Of a DNA stretch of 9,531 bases, positions 6,233-9,531 are shown in pieces. The notes under the pieces are model-generated. The model made no database searches, was not told where the DNA came from, and worked only from the letters and a program-made list of their open reading frames with translations. The translations under genes were made by a program, and so were the position numbers. Origin of the DNA: CAYMLL01 sp964390645 (lineage in GTDB: Bacteria; Planctomycetota; UBA8108); NCBI GenBank assembly GCA_964390645.1, contig CAYMLL010000291.1, positions 1 to 9,531 of the forward strand. The letters are read 5' to 3'. Within the stretch, counting starts at the first letter, position 1, and every line of letters begins with the position of its first letter.

Positions 6233-6405
6233 GCCGGGCTTGAGCGACCGCGAACGGGCTCCGTCGGTTTCATGTAAGTGACTTATAGAGTATCTCTTAC
6301 GGAGTACTCCCGGAAAGCGCAAGGCACCGGCGGACGGTCACACCCGGCTTGTCGACGACGGAATTGTTCGGGGACCGTTCGGGGGCGGCTCCCGGGCGGC
6401 CGCCG

Positions 6406-7239
6406 TCAGTGTGAAATGTGGGGCTGCGCGGCGCCCGGGAAGCGGATGCGGCGCCCGGCCCCCTTGATGAAGGCCCGTCGGCGGTGGCCGATCAGCTCGG
6501 CCCCGATGCTGACCGCGATCTCCTGCGGAGTCCGGCAGCCGATGTCGACGCCGATCGGGGCGCGCACCTCCGCAAGTCGGGAGTCCGAGACACCTTCCTC
6601 GCGAAGGGCCTTGAAGATGCGGCCCACCTTCGCCTTGCTGCCGATGAGTCCGACGTAGGACGCGTCGGTGTGCACCGCCCTCGACAGCACGAGCTGATCG
6701 TAGCGGTGGCCGCGCGTGACGATGACCAGGTACGACGACGGTGTGATCGTCAGCTGCTCGAAACAGGTCTCGAAGTCGCTGACGAGCACCTGCCGCGCCT
6801 GCGGGAAGTGGTTCCGGCTGGCGAACTTCTCGCGGTCATCGACGACGACGCAGCCCATTCCGGCGCTTTCGACCAGGGGGGCCAGACACCGTGCGATGTG
6901 ACCGGCGCCGAAGATGTGCACGGTCGGGCTGCCGAGCGGCTCGATGAACACCTCCACGGTGCCTCCGCACGCGAGCCCGTCCTCTTCGGCCGTCTTCGGA
7001 GTCAGCTTGAAGCAGCGGCGCAGGGGCTGGTCGAGCTCGATCGCCTCGCGGGCCAGCGCCCAGACGTCGGCCTCGGTGCAGCCACCACCGATGGTGCCCA
7101 CGGAGCTGCCGTCCTCGCGCACGAGCATCTTCGCGGACTCTTTTCCCGGTGTCGATCCCGTCGCGCCGATGACCGTCGCGAGGGCGCCGCGCTGACCACT
7201 TTCGAGGAGCCTGGCGATTTCCCTGTAAATGTCCAGCAT
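6406..7239 (-). CDS. XdhC/CoxI family molybdenum hydroxylase maturation protein
   Basis: XdhC-type proteins bind molybdenum cofactor, protect it during sulfuration and help insert it into xanthine dehydrogenase-like enzymes. The 277-aa protein has both family domains. The N-terminal XdhC/CoxI domain (about 5-100) shows ALATVIGATGSTPGKESAKMLV, GTIGGGCTEADV (48-59, with the conserved Cys) and CGGTVEVFIEP (91-101). The C-terminal Rossmann domain (about 106-250) shows VHIFGAGHIA (107-116), VVVDDREKFA (131-140), VTRGHRYD (174-181), YVGLIGSKAK (195-204) and APIGVDIGCRTPQEIAVSI (227-245). The last 25 residues are basic and not part of the family core. No molybdenum hydroxylase subunit or cofactor gene is adjacent, so its client is unknown. 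The ATG at 7239 matches the family start but has no Shine-Dalgarno; a -10-like TATAAG ends only 7 nt upstream, so the mRNA may be leaderless. It is divergent from the GGDEF gene. Confidence 0.9.
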   Translation of the reverse strand: MLDIYREIARLLESGQRGALATVIGATGSTPGKESAKMLVREDGSSVGTIGGGCTEADVWALAREAIELDQPLRRCFKLTPKTAEEDGLACGGTVEVFIEPLGSPTVHIFGAGHIARCLAPLVESAGMGCVVVDDREKFASRNHFPQARQVLVSDFETCFEQLTITPSSYLVIVTRGHRYDQLVLSRAVHTDASYVGLIGSKAKVGRIFKALREEGVSDSRLAEVRAPIGVDIGCRTPQEIAVSIGAELIGHRRRAFIKGAGRRIRFPGAAQPHISH

Positions 7240-7246
7240 CTGTTCA

Positions 7247-7276
7247 CTTATAGCATGCGGTGGGGCGGGAAGCCAG
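7247..7276 (-). promoter_or_regulatory. Possible leaderless promoter of the XdhC-type gene
   Basis: On the minus strand TATAAG (7247-7252, 5 of 6) is preceded after 18 bp by CTGGCT (7271-7276, 3 of 6). Transcription would begin at or next to the ATG at 7239, which agrees with the lack of a ribosome-binding site. Confidence 0.3.
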
Positions 7277-7314
7277 GCGTCCGCGTGGGTCCTGGGGGAT
7301 TCCCCGGCCCGGCT

Positions 7315-7343
7315 CTGACCGCATCGGACGTGTATTGTATGCT
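7315..7343 (+). promoter_or_regulatory. Putative promoter of the GGDEF gene
   Basis: CTGACC (7315-7320, 4 of 6) is followed after exactly 17 bp by TATGCT (7338-7343, 4 of 6). The expected start near 7350 leaves a leader of about 40 nt before the GTG at 7390. Confidence 0.35.
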
Positions 7344-7389
7344 TCGGTGATCGCGCCTGCGCCTCGGCGACCCGGAACCTGGAAAGAAC

Positions 7390-8904
7390 GTGAGCAGCGA
7401 TAGCAAGACGACGGGTTGCTGGAGCAATCTACCGGTCTCTGTCCAGTCGAGCTTCGACGTCGACCAGCTGGCGCTGATCTTCGGAACCTGCCTGGTGGAC
7501 GCGGTCTTTGTGGTGGACTGTGAGACGGGATGCCTCGTCGCGGCCAATCAGCGGCTTCTGGAGCTGCTCGAACTGCGCGTCGACGAGATCGAGGACTCGG
7601 ATCTTTGCCTCGCGCAGCTCGTTCATCCCGATGACCGGGCGGTGTTCCGGGCCTGGATGCAGGAGGGGCCGGTGGAGACTTCCCGGGTCCTGCAGGTGGG
7701 GCTGGGACGATCCGACGAGGAGGCCCGAGCGGTCGAGATCTCGCTGAACCGCGTCCGCTGGCAGCGCCGCGAGTATCAGCTCGGCTTCGTGCGCGACAGC
7801 GGCGATCGCCAGCGGCGCGAGACGCGACTGCTCCGCAACGTCGGCATGCAGAAGCAGCGAGCGGTCGAGGCGCTGAAGTCCTCGCTGCGCATGTACGAGC
7901 TCAACGAGAAGATCAAGTCGGCGCTTGTGTTGACCACCAGGCTCCTGCTTCTCGACGCCGAGGACGAGTCGGCGCTCTTCAGCGAGGCGGTTCGTGTGCT
8001 GACGAACGAGGACGGCGTCAACTTTCGCGACGCGACGATCCTCGTGCTCGAAAGCGGTGTTCTCTACACCGCGAGTTCGACGATCGATAGCGACAAGAAG
8101 ATGTACCCGCTTTCGGAGGACAACAAGTACTCGCGGCTCATCGCGCAGGGGCTGCTCTCGAACATCGAGACCGATGTCTTGCGGCAAGAGCTCATCTTCC
8201 CGTTGAAGAGCCGCGGCTCGCTCCTGGGGATCGTCGAGGTGCTCCAGCACCCGCGAGAGAAGGCGCTCTTCGACGAGCACCGCCCGATTCGCGAGTGGCA
8301 GCAGGACATGCTCGTGCAGATCGGCGACATCATCGCGGTCCTGCTCGACAATCTGCGACTGAACCGTGAGCTCAAGCGCCAGTCGATCGTCGACTCGCTT
8401 ACCGGGACGGGCACCCGGAACTTCTTCATGCAGCGGCTGCGCGCCGAAGTGCGGCGGGCGCATCGTTACGGCCGCCCGACGTCGTTGATCTTTCTCGACG
8501 TCGATCACTTCAAGGAGATCAACGACAGCTACGGTCACTTGCAAGGTGACGAGGTGCTGCGAGAGCTGGGCCCGGTCTTCCAGCGCAATCTGCGCGACGC
8601 CGACGTGCTCGGTCGCTACGGCGGTGACGAGTTCGTGCTGCTGCTGCCCGAGACCACCGTCGAGATGGCACGGGACACCGCCGAGAAGCTCAAGCGCTCG
8701 GTGGAGGACCACCACTTTCGCAACCTCGACGATCCCGAGCAGCCCGTCGCGGTGTCGATCAGCGTCGGCCTCGCGGCGCTGGAGCCGGGCCAGGACGAGG
8801 AGCGCTTCTTGCAGGTCGCCGATTCTGCGCTCTACGCCGCGAAGAAGCAGGGTCGTAACCGGGTCGCGACGATCGACGGCGAGCGCAGCCTGGCGGTGCG
8901 ATAG
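7390..8904 (+). CDS. PAS-GAF-GGDEF diguanylate cyclase
   Basis: The protein should make c-di-GMP from two GTP. It is 504 aa with no membrane segment, so it is cytoplasmic. A PAS domain spans about 28-145 (LIFGTCLVDAVFVVD, then LVHPDDRAVFRAWM at 77-90 and a QLGFVRDSGDRQRRE end). A helical linker (145-180) leads to a GAF-like domain (about 180-320, with LIFPLKSRGSLLGIVEVLQ at 268-286). The cyclase domain (about 332-495) has FLDVDHFKEINDSYGH (368-383, metal-binding Asp), an intact GGDEF (411-415) and the inhibitory site RDAD (402-405) five residues before it, so product inhibition is expected. The entry motif reads DSLTGTGTRNFF rather than the common DxLTGLxNRRxF. The start is GTG with a weak GGAAAG 6 nt upstream. 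It ends in TAG 54 bp from the convergent rbfA. No EAL or HD-GYP partner is visible, and the PAS and GAF ligands cannot be told from sequence. Confidence 0.93.
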   Translation: MSSDSKTTGCWSNLPVSVQSSFDVDQLALIFGTCLVDAVFVVDCETGCLVAANQRLLELLELRVDEIEDSDLCLAQLVHPDDRAVFRAWMQEGPVETSRVLQVGLGRSDEEARAVEISLNRVRWQRREYQLGFVRDSGDRQRRETRLLRNVGMQKQRAVEALKSSLRMYELNEKIKSALVLTTRLLLLDAEDESALFSEAVRVLTNEDGVNFRDATILVLESGVLYTASSTIDSDKKMYPLSEDNKYSRLIAQGLLSNIETDVLRQELIFPLKSRGSLLGIVEVLQHPREKALFDEHRPIREWQQDMLVQIGDIIAVLLDNLRLNRELKRQSIVDSLTGTGTRNFFMQRLRAEVRRAHRYGRPTSLIFLDVDHFKEINDSYGHLQGDEVLRELGPVFQRNLRDADVLGRYGGDEFVLLLPETTVEMARDTAEKLKRSVEDHHFRNLDDPEQPVAVSISVGLAALEPGQDEERFLQVADSALYAAKKQGRNRVATIDGERSLAVR

Positions 8905-8932
8905 CGACGCGGTCCGGGTCGGCGATCGTCGC
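8904..8932. terminator. Weak inverted repeat between convergent GGDEF gene and rbfA
   Basis: GCGACG (8904-8909) and CGTCGC (8927-8932) can pair around a 17-nt loop in the 54-bp gap between two gene ends. There is no U-tract. The call rests on its position. Confidence 0.2.
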
Positions 8933-8958
8933 GGGGGAGGTCGGGAAGCACCGCCGGG

Positions 8959-9363
8959 TCAGGATTCCGGGGGGGATCCGGCTTCGGTAGCGGACTCCGA
9001 GTCGGATTCCGTCTGTGCTTCCTTCCTCGTCTTCTCGAGGATCGCCTCCACACGGCTGACGGCGTCGGCTTCGGGCTCGACGAGCTGGAATCGCAACACC
9101 GGGGTATGGCGGATCTCGAGGTTCTTGCCGACGCGTCGTTGTACGTAGCCCCGGGCGTCTTCGAGGGCGTGTATCGCCTTGGAGCGTTCGGCGGCGGAGC
9201 CGAGGACGGAGACGCGCACCTTCGCCTCGCGCAGGTCGACGGTCGGCTCGACGCCGAGCACGGTGATGAAGCCTACGCGCGGGTCATGAAGCTCCTGCTG
9301 AATCACGTGACTCACCAGGAACTTCATGCGGCTGGCGATGCGTTGGACGTGTCGCGGAGGCAT
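8959..9363 (-). CDS. rbfA: Ribosome-binding factor A
   Basis: RbfA is a small KH-fold protein that binds the 30S subunit during late 16S rRNA maturation and cold adaptation. The 134-aa product has the family order: an N-terminal helix RIASRMKFLVSHVIQQELHDPRVG (8-31), the first strand GFITVLGVEPTVDLREAKVRVSVLG (31-55), helix KAIHALEDARGYVQRRVGKNLEIRHTPVLRFQL (62-94) and a final helix to about 114. The last 20 residues (TESDSESATEAGSPPES) are an acidic, probably disordered tail. The ATG at 9363 is 18 nt after the infB stop and has no visible Shine-Dalgarno, so translation is probably coupled to infB. The usual downstream truB-rpsO genes do not follow; the operon appears to end here against the convergent GGDEF gene. 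Confidence 0.93.
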   Translation of the reverse strand: MPPRHVQRIASRMKFLVSHVIQQELHDPRVGFITVLGVEPTVDLREAKVRVSVLGSAAERSKAIHALEDARGYVQRRVGKNLEIRHTPVLRFQLVEPEADAVSRVEAILEKTRKEAQTESDSESATEAGSPPES

Positions 9364-9381
9364 GCGTCGCTTGCCGGTCGG

Positions 9382-9531
9382 TCAGCTCGAGAGGGTTCGC
9401 GCCGTGTGTTTGATCGTGAAGCTCTCGATCTCGTCGCCTTCCTTGATGTCCTCGTAGTTGGCGATCTTGATGCCGCACTCGAAGCCTTCCTTGACTTCCT
9501 TGGCGTCGTCTTTGAAGCGCTTCAGCGTCGT
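9382..9531 (-). CDS. infB: Translation initiation factor IF-2, C-terminal end only
   Basis: Only the last 49 residues and the TGA stop lie in the window; the gene continues beyond the right edge. The sequence TLKRFKDDAKEVKEGFECGIK (2-22) and NYEDIKEGDEIESFTI (25-40) is the end of IF-2 domain IV, which binds the formylmethionyl end of the initiator tRNA. A short extra tail, KHTARTLSS, follows the usual end. The gene is 18 nt upstream of rbfA on the same strand, the common bacterial infB-rbfA order, which supports both calls. Confidence 0.93.
   Translation of the reverse strand, partial: TTLKRFKDDAKEVKEGFECGIKIANYEDIKEGDEIESFTIKHTARTLSS

Larger units (their letters stand above)
5989..6405. other. 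417-bp gene-free region upstream of the endonuclease III-like gene
   Basis: No gene is supported here; the frames that are open use poor starts and read as low-complexity sequence. Separate entries cover a promoter-like TATAAT and a perfect hairpin. Other visible items are a perfect 10-bp palindrome GGAGTACTCC (6301-6310), the imperfect pair GTAAGTGA/TCTCTTAC (6274-6281 and 6292-6299), and the palindrome GGCGGCCGCC (6396-6405) just after the xdhC stop. AT-rich bases cluster at 6200-6310, unlike the rest of the window. Confidence 0.5.

Noticed and set aside
5985..6322. Small minus-strand open frames in the gap upstream of the endonuclease III-like gene
   Set aside because: They use TTG or poorly placed starts without ribosome-binding sites and have low-complexity, non-family translations.
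7429..8715. A 428-codon minus-strand open frame opposite the GGDEF gene
   Set aside because: It is antisense to a protein with intact PAS, GAF-like and GGDEF motifs and shows no family features of its own.
1..9531. tRNA, rRNA, CRISPR arrays, insertion sequences or phage genes
   Set aside because: I looked for T-loop-like motifs, regularly spaced repeats, transposase motifs and terminal inverted repeats on both strands and saw none.

Overview
This is a GC-rich bacterial chromosomal window from a diderm (Gram-negative) organism. It carries an outer-membrane assembly gene (bamA) and a translation operon end (infB-rbfA). A planctomycete or related lineage is my best guess. It rests on the style of the secreted protein at the left edge (a signal peptide, then a short repeat domain ending in an 'ALGYxRHGSEWI'-like motif), on the degenerate endonuclease III-like protein, and on several genes with weak or no Shine-Dalgarno sequence. 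This is inference, not proof. A run of ten N inside bamA shows that the sequence is a scaffolded draft or metagenome assembly.

Layout, left to right. Positions 1-693 (minus) hold a secreted protein of unknown function that runs off the window; it has its own promoter-like region containing a 20-bp near-perfect palindrome. Positions 807-3212 (minus) hold bamA, with five POTRA domains and a beta-barrel. Its leader and start codon lie in a 36-bp element that recurs 71 bp upstream. Positions 3603-4070 (plus) hold a DUF2203 protein, divergent from bamA. Positions 4240-5055 (minus) hold a YebC/TACO1-family protein, preceded by an 18-bp tandem repeat. Positions 5182-5988 (minus) hold an endonuclease III-like (HhH-GPD) protein that appears catalytically dead, has a Lys/Arg-rich tail, and is interrupted by an in-frame TGA at codon 51. 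Positions 5989-6405 hold no gene. Positions 6406-7239 (minus) hold an XdhC/CoxI-type molybdenum-hydroxylase maturation factor without visible partner enzymes. Positions 7390-8904 (plus) hold a cytoplasmic PAS-GAF-GGDEF diguanylate cyclase, divergent from xdhC. Positions 8959-9363 (minus) hold rbfA, immediately downstream of the 3' end of infB (9382-9531, minus).

The genes are mostly housekeeping and do not form one pathway. infB and rbfA form the end of a translation operon. YebC acts in translation or transcriptional control. BamA inserts outer-membrane proteins. The GGDEF protein makes c-di-GMP. I see no phage, transposon, CRISPR array, tRNA or rRNA. I do not see a clearly new multi-gene system. 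The strongest oddities are the interrupted, apparently non-catalytic endonuclease III-like gene, the duplicated bamA initiation region, and the palindrome upstream of the secreted-protein gene.
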